NCBI GenBank assembly: GCA_014621425.1
Contig: JAANBB010000252.1
Location: 1 to 57,865 of the forward strand
Length of the DNA stretch: 57,865 nt
Direction of reading: 5' to 3'
Origin: Cylindrodendrum hubeiense
Taxonomy: Eukaryota; Ascomycota; Sordariomycetes; Hypocreales; Nectriaceae
Below are positions 22,403-33,329 of this stretch, piece by piece. Numbering within the stretch: the stretch's first letter is position 1; the number at the start of each line of letters is the position of its first letter. The position numbers were made by a program, and so were the translations under genes. The notes below the pieces were generated by a model. That model saw nothing but the letters and a program-made list of their open reading frames with translations, was not told where the DNA came from and did not search any database.

Positions 22403-24259
22403 ATGCTGCTGAAAAGCCTCTTGCTCGGGGCGTCTTTGCCCATGACCGTGGTTCATGTCGCCGCCTTCAACTGCGCATCCTTCTGGCCATCCGTCAAACC
22501 TGGGCAGTCGAACACTCTCGACGCCAACTGCCAAATGTACCCAGGATACCCCCAGACTATCGGCACGACCAAAGTGACGGTGGTGTACACAGACGAGTGG
22601 AAGGGCAATCTCGGCATAATCGACGAGCTACTCAACGAAGCAATTGTGGAAAGCATCGCAATCTACAGTACCTTGACAACACCGCCCGACATGGTCATCA
22701 TTCTCGGGGCCGGAGATGCTCCCAAGAAGTCAAACGCAGCGCTCGACACGTACATGCCCTCATCCAACGGTCCATGCCAGATCCGAACCTTCAGGTGGTG
22801 GGCAGCCAACGCGGGCACCGAGATGTCGCCCGTAGCTATGCAGAGTGTCGCCCACGAGATATATCACTGCGTGCAAGGGTCGATACTCGGAAATGGTCCT
22901 AAAGATACCCCGACTAATTGGGTGATCGAGGCCTCAGCCGACTACTTCAGCAACATCGTCTTCCCTTACGCCGATGGCGAGGTGGACCGCGAGATCACCT
23001 ATCAACCCGGCGTTCCCATCTGGAAGCAGGAGAGATACGTCCCCGCCTTATGGTTCCAGTCACTCGAGTGGGCCCGGGGAATTGTCTATCTGCACGACTT
23101 TGTCATGTCGACAACCTTCGCAGCTAGCGATGACGGAGAGCGAGCCCGACTCAGCGCCATTCCCGGTTTTATCGACGACTTCTACCTTTTCGCGCTGCAG
23201 TTCTCGCTCAATCACATTTATGACACGAATGGCAAACTCGACCCGATACAGAATCCACCTGAATATAACAACGTGGTTTGGTCCGTGAATGACGATGCGA
23301 CCGAGGGAACTGCTGAGTTGGAGACGGTCCCCTTCACCATCTCTGGTTTCAGACTGCAGTTCGAGGCCGGACAGAACGTTAAGATATATTCTTCGGCCAC
23401 ATCGAACCAACGGATAGCATGGCGTCGAAAAGGCGAAACTGTTTGGAATGAGATCCCAAACTTTGGTTCTAGTGGTGGTTCCGAAGGTGTCATTGAATTG
23501 CCATGCGCGAGCGGCCCCCAGCGTATCAGCGTCCTAGTTATATCGACCGAGAACAAGGCTTCTGACAAGGTGAAACTCCACTATGTCCAGCAGTACAAAG
23601 ACGACAATTGCTGCAGGAAGGACCCCAAAAAGAGGGACTCGGCAGAGTGTCCAGCAGGCTCTACATCGACCGCTACTAGCTCAGCCCCAGAACCTACACA
23701 TACATCCTCTGGCCCTAGTTCTGGCTCCTGTTCAGGATCCAGTATTCCCATGGACCCTTGCTTGACCAGTCACTCATGGAGTCTTGATATTCCAAGCACA
23801 CGTGAGCTCATGAAAAAGCAGCTCTCCAAGTTACAGAGCATCACGATCACTGATGTCCAAGTCTCTGGTGCTGGCGGCCTTGATTTTGACAAAAAGAATG
23901 TCACTTTTACGTACACTGAGCTTAAGACATCAGTTAGCGTGAAGGCGGAAGGCCTTAAAGACCCAATCAGCGTCATAATTGATGGAGATGCCTCGGGCCG
24001 ATTCTTCATCAAATCAGGAGGGAGCGGCTCGGGAACGGCCTGTCTCGCCTACACTTCAGGGAAGGGCACGGCCAAGGCGGTTCTGCCGATTTTAGGAGAT
24101 CAAACTTTTGACTTGGCTCCAGGGGGAGGTTACCTCAAAAACATGGACATCGACTATACTTGCAGCAACGGCAGGGTGACCATTTCGAGCTCTGGATCAG
24201 AGAATGCTCTTACTAGTGGAGGGCCTAGTTGGGGCCCGTTCTCCTACAATGATTCGTAG
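22403..24259 (+). CDS. secreted HExxH metallopeptidase-like protein
   Basis: Intronless, 618 aa. A signal peptide (MLLKSLLLGASLPMTVVHVA, cleavage near residue 21) is followed by a domain with the zinc signature SVAHEIYHCVQ (His151, Glu152, His155). NWVIEASADYFSN lies 21 residues on, where Glu176 is a plausible third ligand (gluzincin-like HExxH...E). After about residue 300 come beta-rich repeats (SGFRLQFEAGQNVKIYSS). A Ser/Thr/Pro-rich linker (about 418-460) leads to a C-terminal domain (about 460-618) with KLQSITITDVQV, so the layout is catalytic domain-linker-accessory domain. I do not recognise a named family; proteolytic activity is inferred from the motif only. The ORF is open throughout and the stop at 24257-24259 is followed by AT-rich trailer. 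Confidence 0.75.
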   Translation: MLLKSLLLGASLPMTVVHVAAFNCASFWPSVKPGQSNTLDANCQMYPGYPQTIGTTKVTVVYTDEWKGNLGIIDELLNEAIVESIAIYSTLTTPPDMVIILGAGDAPKKSNAALDTYMPSSNGPCQIRTFRWWAANAGTEMSPVAMQSVAHEIYHCVQGSILGNGPKDTPTNWVIEASADYFSNIVFPYADGEVDREITYQPGVPIWKQERYVPALWFQSLEWARGIVYLHDFVMSTTFAASDDGERARLSAIPGFIDDFYLFALQFSLNHIYDTNGKLDPIQNPPEYNNVVWSVNDDATEGTAELETVPFTISGFRLQFEAGQNVKIYSSATSNQRIAWRRKGETVWNEIPNFGSSGGSEGVIELPCASGPQRISVLVISTENKASDKVKLHYVQQYKDDNCCRKDPKKRDSAECPAGSTSTATSSAPEPTHTSSGPSSGSCSGSSIPMDPCLTSHSWSLDIPSTRELMKKQLSKLQSITITDVQVSGAGGLDFDKKNVTFTYTELKTSVSVKAEGLKDPISVIIDGDASGRFFIKSGGSGSGTACLAYTSGKGTAKAVLPILGDQTFDLAPGGGYLKNMDIDYTCSNGRVTISSSGSENALTSGGPSWGPFSYNDS

Positions 24260-25048
24260 CGAATTGTCTTACGTATGAGATTACTATTTATTGGTATTGG
24301 TGTTTATTTTCCATTCTTGTGGTCTTTATGTGAGGTATCATATCCCATACTGTTAAAACATGGTCCAGTGTGGGCCTCCTTGCTTCGGTCACCACAGAGT
24401 CAACACGTAATGAGACACGAAATTCGACATTAAATCTCAAGTGATTCGTTGCCTGATGTTAGAATTAGGCACCCTCTTTACAAGGGACCAACTGAATCAT
24501 AAATGGAAGATCTTTGCGGCATGCAAAGCCTACCTAAAATTTTCAGCCTCAGGAGTCTGACTGTATCCAAAAATAGTTCCGAGACAACGACCGTGGATTG
24601 TAGAGAATTAGCAGGCGTAACTATCAGATCGCGCAGCTGATAAAATAGCACCAAGCGTGAGAAAATACAAAGGGTGTACTCGTTTTCCGTCCCAGAACTT
24701 TTGGGGCTTTAGACATGGTGTTAAACCAAAGGGCCATTAATCGTAGTAGAAAAAGAGCTGGGCTTCCTCCTCCTGTATGTAGCCCACCTCATGCGAGTTT
24801 TGCTGCATCGCAAGGGTTGTAGCCCTTGGTACCAGTTGCCGACGTGAAACATCTGACATCGTAAGTTGCACTTTTGAGAGTCATGATAATTCTGCCAATA
24901 AAGCACGTGGAGTTCTTTCTATATATAACCGATCTCTCTCGCGACATTTGCAAATGGAGACCACAGGGCTTTTAAGCTACGCACAAGACATTAGAGTCGC
25001 ATTCCTCTGCATTATTTTCCCATCATTATTTCTGATGATATTGTCATC
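24260..25048. other. intergenic, about 790 bp
   Basis: AT-rich spacer with the 3'UTR of the metallopeptidase-like gene and the promoter of the membrane-protein gene (CTATATATAACC near 24918 is a TATA-like element 125 bp before the next start). No gene is seen. Confidence 0.4.
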
Positions 25049-27143
25049 ATGCTCCATGATACTATCCCAATGTCCTACTCGCCCATTTCTAATGTGTTGG
25101 ACATTGAGAACAGTTTTAGACATGAGGATGATCATGGATTTGTAACGAAAGTGCCTAGCTTGCCGACCAACTGGCATCACAACCCGCAGAGATTACACTC
25201 AAAAGGCCTTGGATATATGATGGGCTTGGCCTGGGATCTTGTTTTGACCCTTTTGCCTCTGTGCTTCTTCAGTAAAGTCTTCGCATATTACTTGCAACCT
25301 GGCTACCCATCCACTAACGCATGTATGGTGTCGCACAGTTCTCTCCGCCCTTGCACAAGGGCTCGAAGGCAAACCATCATCGTCGTATGGAGAAAGGATA
25401 ATGGAGATGATGCTTTTGGGTCCGACAATATACCCAATTCTCTTCACCGCTATTGCCGGCCGTTTCTATCGAAATCTTGCTCGCTGGTGCTTAGAGAGAC
25501 GAAACGGCATTCGGCTTGCAGCGCTTGAGCAAATATTCTCCAGCCAAAGCCTCGCTGGAGCCATTGGAAAACTATTTTTGGTCCGCGCCCAAATTTTCAT
25601 CGGTCTTCTTGTTCTTCTTACGTGGGCTATGTCTCCTCTTGGGGGCCAGAGCTCCGAGAGACTGCTTCATAACGGAGAGAATATAACACAGGTTAATGGA
25701 ACTGTGTATTATGTACACCCTGACTATCAACTGTCGGACTTCCAGGGCGTTGACGGGGTATCTTATACGAAACTCGGCGTTAACACACTATATGCCTCTA
25801 ACCTCATGTCCTCACTAAAACAAAAGCGCTCTGCTATGGATCTTTGGGGTTTGCCTAGGATTCCTCAGTGGCCAGATGGGCTCGCGGACGGCGAGATATA
25901 TGATGTTGACCATGACGCGCTCGCCCGCGGCGAGAATTACTACGCATCCTTACTCGGAGTCACTATTCATGGACTGGACTTCGCCAGCGGCGATTCACAA
26001 TACGATTTCACGATAGAATCGTCTTATTTTCACTTCGACTGCGACCTTATCGGAACTGGAATTCTTATCAATGAGTCAAGTGCCTACTTTCCTCATGGCG
26101 AGCTTGACCCGACTGCGTTGTTCAATCTATCCAACCCGGCCACGTACAGTACATTTGCCGCCAATATCACGTCCCCAATGGACTCAACTTTGCCACAGCC
26201 TTCTTTATCAGATCTAAAAAAGGATTTCCCAGCATATATGCTGTATGCCACAATTGACCGATCTGGTGGCCCTGGCGACACTACCCACATGGCTTTATTC
26301 AACTGCAGTGTGCAAACCACGTTTCTCGCAACGGATATCCAGTGCGGGTCATCTCCATCCTCAACAACCTGCAGAGCACGGCGTCAACGGCGCGTTAATA
26401 GACAGTATGCGACGCATGGCTTCCCTCCGCAACGTCTTAGACAGATGATTACTCGATGGAACGTACTAAGCAATTGGAGAATTTCTCAAGGAGAATACGA
26501 CTATCGTAGAATGTCGCCAACAGACATGTATATCGCAGGAGACCCGTATCCATTCGCAGCACACGAATCACAGAATTGGACAGCAACTCATCTGCCAGCC
26601 TTCTCAAGGCGCCTTGCGACTGCCTTTAATACATACTGGGAAGCTACATTCAATTCTCGCAACCGGACTAATATCTCATTCAACCATGAGCCACAGGAAG
26701 ATGACACTCAATTTCCCGGACGCTTTATGTTTCTGAACTCTACAGATGGAATCGCGACAACACGACGGCAAGTCTATCGTGCAAATCGGCAGTGGGTTGC
26801 CATGCTTATGGTTACCACGTTAATACTCGAGGCCATGGCGATCGCGGGGCTCGTCCTGCGGTTATTTATTGGGGGGCCGGATGTTCTGGACTTCGCGAGC
26901 TCTATGACGCGACATAACCCGCACATGGCCATACCCGATGGCGGATCTAGCCTGGATGGACCCGACAGAGCAAGGAGACTGGGCCATTTACGAGTTCAGC
27001 TCGCAGATATTTGCCCTGAGAATGAAATTGGCTACATTGCGCTTCGGCTGGTTCCTTCGGCAGAACAGACAGATCAGTCACATTCGGGTGGTGGAAAGAA
27101 TGGAGCTTGGAGGGACCTAAGTCGAACGAGACTATATCTATAA
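25049..27143 (+). CDS. fungal multi-pass membrane protein of unknown function
   Basis: About 675 aa. Exons are 25049-25271 and 25339-27143; donor TTCA|GTAAAG, branch CTAAC, acceptor GCACAG. Splicing creates TM1 (LAWDLVLTLLPLCFFILSAL). TM2 is LLGPTIYPILFTAIAG and TM3 is QIFIGLLVLLTWAMSPLGG. A long extracellular loop of about 400 residues has several N-x-S/T sites (ENITQVNGT, FNLSNPATY, ANITS, QNWTATH). The last TM is QWVAMLMVTTLILEAMAIAG, followed by a cytoplasmic tail with RRLGHLRVQLADICPENEIG. This layout is widespread in Pezizomycotina and has no known role that I can name. The stretch around residues 355-390 (CRARRQRRVNRQYATHGFP) is unusually basic and may mark an indel or a frame disturbance compared with relatives. 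Confidence 0.65.
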
Positions 27144-27402
27144 CCAAAAGCGAAGTAGTTTAGTTTCCCCTGTTTGAGGGTTGTTATTAGGTCAGCTGCA
27201 ACGCTGGACGTTGCATAAACTCAACCTTTGATGTGATTTTAACGACGCTAGTATTATTTCGAAATACCTGACTAAGGTGGCCGAAGATCTTCAAGCGTTC
27301 TTTGCATCGGTAATGATCTGAGTGACTGCGCGTTCAATAATATCACACTTCGGTAGTATCCTCCCAGAAATACAATGGCCCCCTTGAACTTCAAATATAT
27401 TT
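27144..27402. other. short spacer between convergent genes
   Basis: A 259-bp AT-rich spacer with the 3' ends of the membrane-protein gene and the F-box-like gene. Nothing else is seen. Confidence 0.4.
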
Positions 27403-28563
27403 CTACTCAGAAATCTCTCGCAACACATATCTAACCTTCATGACTTCGATTTTCTTCGCTTGTTTCTTCCATGTCCTCTTCTGAAGCCAAGAAGGTGTGT
27501 CTGGAAACTCAAGCTCCCAGGGCTCATCCCTTATCTGCCCATCCCAGATCATCTTCCTCCTGCTAGGACTTTCGGTTCCTCGGGGTGCGTCAAATTCCCA
27601 CTGTTTGGCGTGATTCACAACACTTTCGAGCTGTGTTCGTTTAACGCCGAAAGTCTGAAGCACGAGCGTAAACGTAAAGTCCATCCCGAACAGCCCAGCG
27701 AGTTCAGTCCAACTCGGCGGAATCGCGACGTCCAGCCGGAGGCTGGGAGGGACTTTCGCATTCGGTTTCTCTCTGGGTCTCGGTGGCTCGTTGGACCATG
27801 TCCACCAGTCTCGACGATTCAGCTTCACCGCTATCTCACATACCGGCCTCGACAAGATGCTATCAACAACATCCTGGCGGACGCTGCTCCCCTTCTCCAG
27901 AACAAGCGATTTGACAATCCCAGTGGCCAATGACCTAGCATTGGCGAACTCTTGGATCCAGTCTCCAAGGCCTTTGGGCAATCTTATCTGCTGAAACGTC
28001 ATCTCGATTCGTTGGAGCAGCAGCACCTGCCAGGACTGCAGGTTAAAGAGAAGCATTTCAACCCTTTCTGGACACCCATACTCCGAATTTGGCCTATCCT
28101 CCCGAGAGCCCTCGAAGATGACTAGCCCGGTCTGCTTCAGGGGGAGGTCCCATGTCTCAGAGTACACCGCGCGACACGTTCGGAGTAATGCCGTATGAAC
28201 ACGGTAGGGGCCCGTGTGATCTGGGCGCCAAAGAAGAGTCTGACGGTCGTAAGGTCGATCAGGGTCGCAATCAGTAGTTGTGACTAGTTTCCAGATCACA
28301 GAGCGGATCTCGGGCGGCAATCGAAATAATAAAGCTTCAGGTTGCTGATGAACGACAGCGAAGTCGACTGAGGCGATCAGTGGAAGAACCTGGGGGGGGA
28401 GTTGATCGTGCTCGAAATCGACGCCAGATTGGCCAAGTCCGAGAACACTGTATTCTGGGGTTGGCCAAATGACATTGTTCGGATTGTACATGATCCAAGT
28501 TGTTGGTGAATTGAAATTCAAGTTGAGTAAAGGAGAAAATGCATTCAGGAAGATCGATTTCAT
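27403..28563 (-). CDS. fungal F-box-like domain protein
   Basis: An intronless reading frame giving about 386 aa from the ATG at 28563-28561 (MKSIFLNAFSPLLN). A second ATG at 28491 (MYNPNNVIWPTPEYS) has an A at -3 and is equally plausible. The open frame continues upstream to about 28665, but only from a GTG. The hallmark is a degenerate F-box-like helix pair, FRLPPEIRSVIWKLV, followed by YRVHTALLRTCRAVYSETWD. This is the form seen in many fungal proteins with a domain of the LPxEIRxxIW/LLxTCRxxYxE kind. A substrate-receptor role in ubiquitin ligases is possible but unproven for this group. Basic C-terminus (SWLQKRTWKKQAKKIEVMK). Only about 300 bp separates this start from the end of the OPT gene on the same strand. 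Confidence 0.7.
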   Translation of the reverse strand: MKSIFLNAFSPLLNLNFNSPTTWIMYNPNNVIWPTPEYSVLGLGQSGVDFEHDQLPPQVLPLIASVDFAVVHQQPEALLFRLPPEIRSVIWKLVTTTDCDPDRPYDRQTLLWRPDHTGPYRVHTALLRTCRAVYSETWDLPLKQTGLVIFEGSREDRPNSEYGCPERVEMLLFNLQSWQVLLLQRIEMTFQQIRLPKGLGDWIQEFANARSLATGIVKSLVLEKGSSVRQDVVDSILSRPVCEIAVKLNRRDWWTWSNEPPRPREKPNAKVPPSLRLDVAIPPSWTELAGLFGMDFTFTLVLQTFGVKRTQLESVVNHAKQWEFDAPRGTESPSRRKMIWDGQIRDEPWELEFPDTPSWLQKRTWKKQAKKIEVMKVRYVLREISE

Positions 28564-28859
28564 CTCTATTAAATACCCAACCGTGAATCTGCTGACTTCG
28601 GTGCCTGGTGAGACCCGCTGCTCTGCATCCGCATCCGCTTCCCTGTGTGGGGTGGACTGAGGCACGCCTAATCGTCAATTTTAAGGGGCAGTTTCAGTTG
28701 GTCCGAATACCTGAAAATGACGTTGCAGATTGATTAAAGGATGTGGGCTAACTTGGGCTTTTTGAGTACTTGAGTACTCTGGATCTTAATTCCAAATACC
28801 AACATTATTGTTATGTGCAAATCGATTACTATATCGTAATAGCCTCCCTGCGCCAACCG

Positions 28860-31609
28860 CTATTCTCCCAGTTTCGCCCCATCATCCAACACTTTAAAAG
28901 TGCAACCACTCCAGTCACAAGTATCCTAAACTAGGTCAGTTCTCGTCGAATAAAAGGAAGCATGAAATAAATCTAACTTACCTCATGCACTGTTGTCCCC
29001 CACCAGTTGAATTTGTCAGAAGCTCCGGTGTAGAATACCGTGAAGAAAATCACGATACCACCGATGGCTACAGAGCAGTCCAAAGCCGAGCTGAGAACAA
29101 AATTGTACTGAATCCACCAACCTTTCGCATGGCGCTTGACCCAAAGCCCGAAGACGAGACCGACAATCGCCCAACTCCCGTAGTTGGTTCCGGAAGCAGG
29201 TGGGATGTAGTTCAGGCCCCCGAGAAATAAAGGTACGTGGACCTTATTAAGCCAGCGCGTTTTGGGAAAGAATCTCCGTTTGAGAACGAAGACAATCACT
29301 GGAAGAATAGCGCCGACCATAAAGAACCATAGCAAAGGGCGGTATAAGGCACCGGACGCAAAGAATCGGCGGGGACCAAGCGCACCCCAGACCATGCTTG
29401 TGTTAAAGTGAGTGCGAGAGAACGGACACGTGAATCCGTTTTCAGCCTTCGTGGTGCAAATATTCGGGATATTACCCAACGCCCAGTTGAGAACTGAAAC
29501 CTGACCAACTGTGCCTACTATGATTCCGACTATTTGTACAGAAAACAAATGACGAGGTGGGATCTGGTAATCGTTAGTGTGTGGCCAACAAGCAGTCAAA
29601 TCTATACTCACATCGCAGTAGATTCCAAGTTTCAAATCTTGGGCGAAGGCCAAACCCTTAATGCCAGAAATATAGCCCAGGTCAAAGAACCAAATGTTAG
29701 CCAGGACCTTGCCCTCCCAGATGTACCCAGCCATAATGCGGCAGAACACATCAATCTGAACCTTCATATTGGTTGTAGCATACACCCAAGCAAGCTAGGA
29801 AAGACCGTCAGCGGATTGGAGATACGACAGAGATGTGATCAGCTAAAGCATACCGGGATAAAGAAGACCGCAGACACAAGCATCGCAAGAAGGACCCCAT
29901 ACCAGTGCAACTGCACGGGATAGTATTCACAGGCGAAAATACCAACACCAATCGCAACTAGGGTAGTGACAAGGTACCACCATGTCGGCACAGGCTTGTA
30001 TATACCTTGTAGGCTTTCAGATTCGGTGGTGCCTTTTCCAAAGAAGTTCGCAAAGATTGAGGATTTAAACGCAGCCTTCATCTCTTTGCGTTTTTCGAGA
30101 AACATCCACACGAAGAGCGATGAGATGCAAGCAAAGCATAGACCGAATGTGTTGAGTGCGTAGACCACTGGTAGATAGATCTAGGTTGTGAGATCGTAAG
30201 TAATAGTATACTTCAAGCTGGTCTGTACTAACACATAGGATCACCTACATCTGAATACTCGTCATACTTGTCAACGTTGAGAGTAAAATCATCATGCTTG
30301 TTGATGACCTTGGAAACATTGTATATCTGACCTTGATTATCAAAGATCGAGTTGCTCTGAATCGGAAAGTACGCCGTGAACCAGACGTTGGAGTAGTACA
30401 ACGCCGGCGTAACTATGTAGATCCAGAACACAAGTGAGGCGAGAATATTGAGAATAGCCCAGGTTGGAACAACGAGGGGTGATCCGATGTATGCGATTTG
30501 ACTCCCTGCAAGAATGTCAGACACGGCTGGAAATCCTGAAGGAATTCAAGCTTACAGTCCAAAGTGAATGGAAGCAAGCCAATGCCGCTCTTCATCCCAA
30601 ATATTTGGTTCACCACTGGGTTCTTTGGGGCAATCCAGCAAATCCATGTGAAGTAGCCCAGTGCGGGAAAGATGAAGTCAGGAAACCAGTACCAGACAAA
30701 GGATGCGAAGAACATAATCAAAAAGAACTTGTATCTAGATCCTTTCCACTTGCTCCTAGAAGTATCATAGTCAGCTTCTAGTATTTTATTATGAACTAGA
30801 GGTCGAACTTACGCATTCTCATCTTCCTTTCCCGAACTATGGAGCGCATTGTTCAAAGCGGTATCGCCCAAGACGCCGGGCCATACTAAGTTCTTAGGCT
30901 CTACAACAATGGATCTTCCAAGGCCGGCTAAAGAGAACCCATACAGAATCGTTGCGAGTGTGATCAATATTTCAAATCCCCATCCGAGGCGAAGACCGTA
31001 GAATACACGCTGTTCAGTCAAGACATCGGCGCTCAGACGGGTCAAGAAGCTCAAGTTGGCCAGGATATAGATTAGAATATTTTCCTGCAAATCGAGTTAG
31101 AGGCTTTACCGTTCATCACAAATTAACCCATGCCCAAAATCTACCTTGTGGTTGAATGGCCCAGGATTAAGGCTATGCCGCTTTCCAAATATCGTGATGC
31201 CCCAATCGGGAACAACAAAACTCCAAAGCTTCCCAACAGGGTACGCCAGGAACTGAACTGCAGACTGAGATAGCGTGACAGAAGGCAACCTAAAGGTGTA
31301 TAGTGTATTGATGCCGCTGCCTATGAGGCAGAAGCCAAGGCCAATGACCCACATACGCACAGTCAAGCATGGTAGTGTTGGGTTGTCGGGTTGATGACCA
31401 ACCCCAGCAGCGTGCAAAATCTCATCTGTACGCATACGCGAATCCTCTATGTTGAAAGACGGGCAAAATCAGGACATTGCATTTGGACAGCATTAATGAG
31501 TTCAAAACGTACCAGAAGCTCGTTTCTCCTCCTCGAATGTTGATGGGGGCCTGTGTGCTTCCGCATCAATCGAGTGGTCTTGATTCGTGGCTCTAATCTT
31601 GTCTTCCAT
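28860..31609 (-). CDS. oligopeptide transporter, OPT family
   Basis: Proton-coupled plasma-membrane importer of small peptides (or related solutes), 761 aa. Nine exons: 31609-31513, 31446-31145, 31084-30813, 30755-30556, 30505-30249, 30180-29854, 29794-29612, 29563-28982 and 28925-28860. The cytosolic N-terminus (MEDKIRATNQDHSIDAEAHR) is followed by about 14-16 predicted membrane segments. The OPT signature NPGPFN is followed by HK|ENILIYILANLS. IPPRHLFSVQIVG corresponds to the conserved KIPPR motif, and WFDFD-like segments appear as LLPFTLDWSQIAYIGSPL. Exon 9 supplies the family's C-terminus, DTCDWSGCTFKVLDDGAKLG. All introns are 48-68 bp. The gene lies between two F-box-like genes. Confidence 0.92.
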
Positions 31610-33329
31610 TTTGCCTAGAGTGATGGTCGAAAAGACGAGTGCCGATTGACTGATGAGATTATCAATCTGATAAGATGCATGGGCACGGAGCTAGTCTTTT
31701 ATGTCTAGGATTCCAACAGTCCGCCTTCGAGAAACAAGGTCAAGAAATTCGCCTCATGTTCGTTGTCACGCTAGGTTAGTTACAGAACCCCGTATACGAA
31801 TTTTGCGTCCCAATTACGAGCGAGCCATATTCGCGGCTTCTTTCTGCCGCCTGATCCACGCGAGATTCAATTTTCTTTAATTGTATGCGCCATATGTATT
31901 CTCTTTCACTGCTTTCAACTTCAGTGGAGTATCTTTCCACCAGCCCATCACCAATGCGTACTTGGCTCGTACGTGCCAATCCCTCTATTGCCAAGACGTC
32001 TGTTCCGCAGCCCGAGAAACCCCATTTACAGACGGTCGTATGACTAGGGTGGTGGCAGTGCAATCCCGGCTAACGGCACCACCACTAACTAAATACAAGA
32101 AAGGTGCGCAATTTCAAGGATTCACCACTCAGACAATACTTTGCCAAAATATCCCCGGCCCTTTATAACCGGCTTGGCGTTGTCACTCAGCACTAGCAGC
32201 CAGTTGATTCTTATCACAGGGTCACTAGTCTACATCTCGCAAGTGTTAGCCTGCATGAGCCGCCAAGACGGAATTCGGGATACTTGGGGAGGGATTATGA
32301 AATCATTAGCATATCAGTTCTTCGGTCGGTACGGATTCATTCACTTCCCCCAGTCACGGCTACCGCTTTTATCAAAATGCGCTGATTATTGGCTCGGAAA
32401 CATCCAATATTAATCAAATAATAATCCAGGTCAAGATCTGGAAACTTAGTCACAATTCGTCCATACCGTTTAGACTGGCATTTTGGCTTCTATAGCCAAC
32501 GATCCAGAGAAGTTTTATCACTACAAGGTAATCACAGTTTTTGGCCACCAACTTTGACAATCCTCCAGGGTCATTACCGCAGGTGCACCCGAGCATTGGA
32601 CTGTAGGAAACTCAGAGAAACAAGTATCCCGCATGTCAGTCGGCCGAGATGGACATTGACGAGACTGCCAACTACGGCAAAAGTATAATGAACACCCCGC
32701 GGGTGCGTAGTGCAAATATAGCCTAATTAGGTGTGACACTGCACTATGAGGATAGAAGAGGGCCTCTATTTAATCTCCAAGACTCTATTGAGACTTATCT
32801 GTGGTATGATATGTACCATGTATCCGACAGGAAGGATGAGGGATGTACTTGATAACGATGGAAGTGATTTTCTATTCAGTTGACGGTTTTGAGCTCGTCT
32901 TTTATAGAGGAATCTAATCTGGGTAGATCTGATCCGATTTGAACCGGTTAGCAGGGAAGGGCGGCTCTGGCCTATGGCAGGGGTGGCGTCGATCAGGTAT
33001 ACTTGATCTATCTGATGCTATGTAATTTGTATGGTAGAACATCACCAATTGATGCAATCATCTATTTATAATAAGGCTCATTGCAAACCTCACCTTTCAA
33101 TTCCAATGACGAAGGAGGGTGCGAATTGTCAGACATCTAAACCTCTAATACACTGCTTTGCCTCGATTATTTCCGCCTCGACATCCATCACCCTGCATTC
33201 CTTCCGCATTAATATACTGCATAATCAAGAAATTATTGACCATGGCATAATGGATGCACACGCATCTTGCCGGGGGGGACTACTAAAAAATCACCAGCGG
33301 CTCACTCCTCCAACAACTGTAAGGCCTAC
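31610..33329. promoter_or_regulatory. intergenic, OPT promoter side, 1.7 kb
   Basis: Spacer upstream of the OPT gene (minus) and downstream of the second F-box-like gene (minus). It should carry the OPT promoter near 31610-32400. Reading frames at 31776-32063 (minus) and 31881-32168 (plus) overlap one another and have no recognisable content. No repeat or RNA gene was recognised. Confidence 0.4.
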
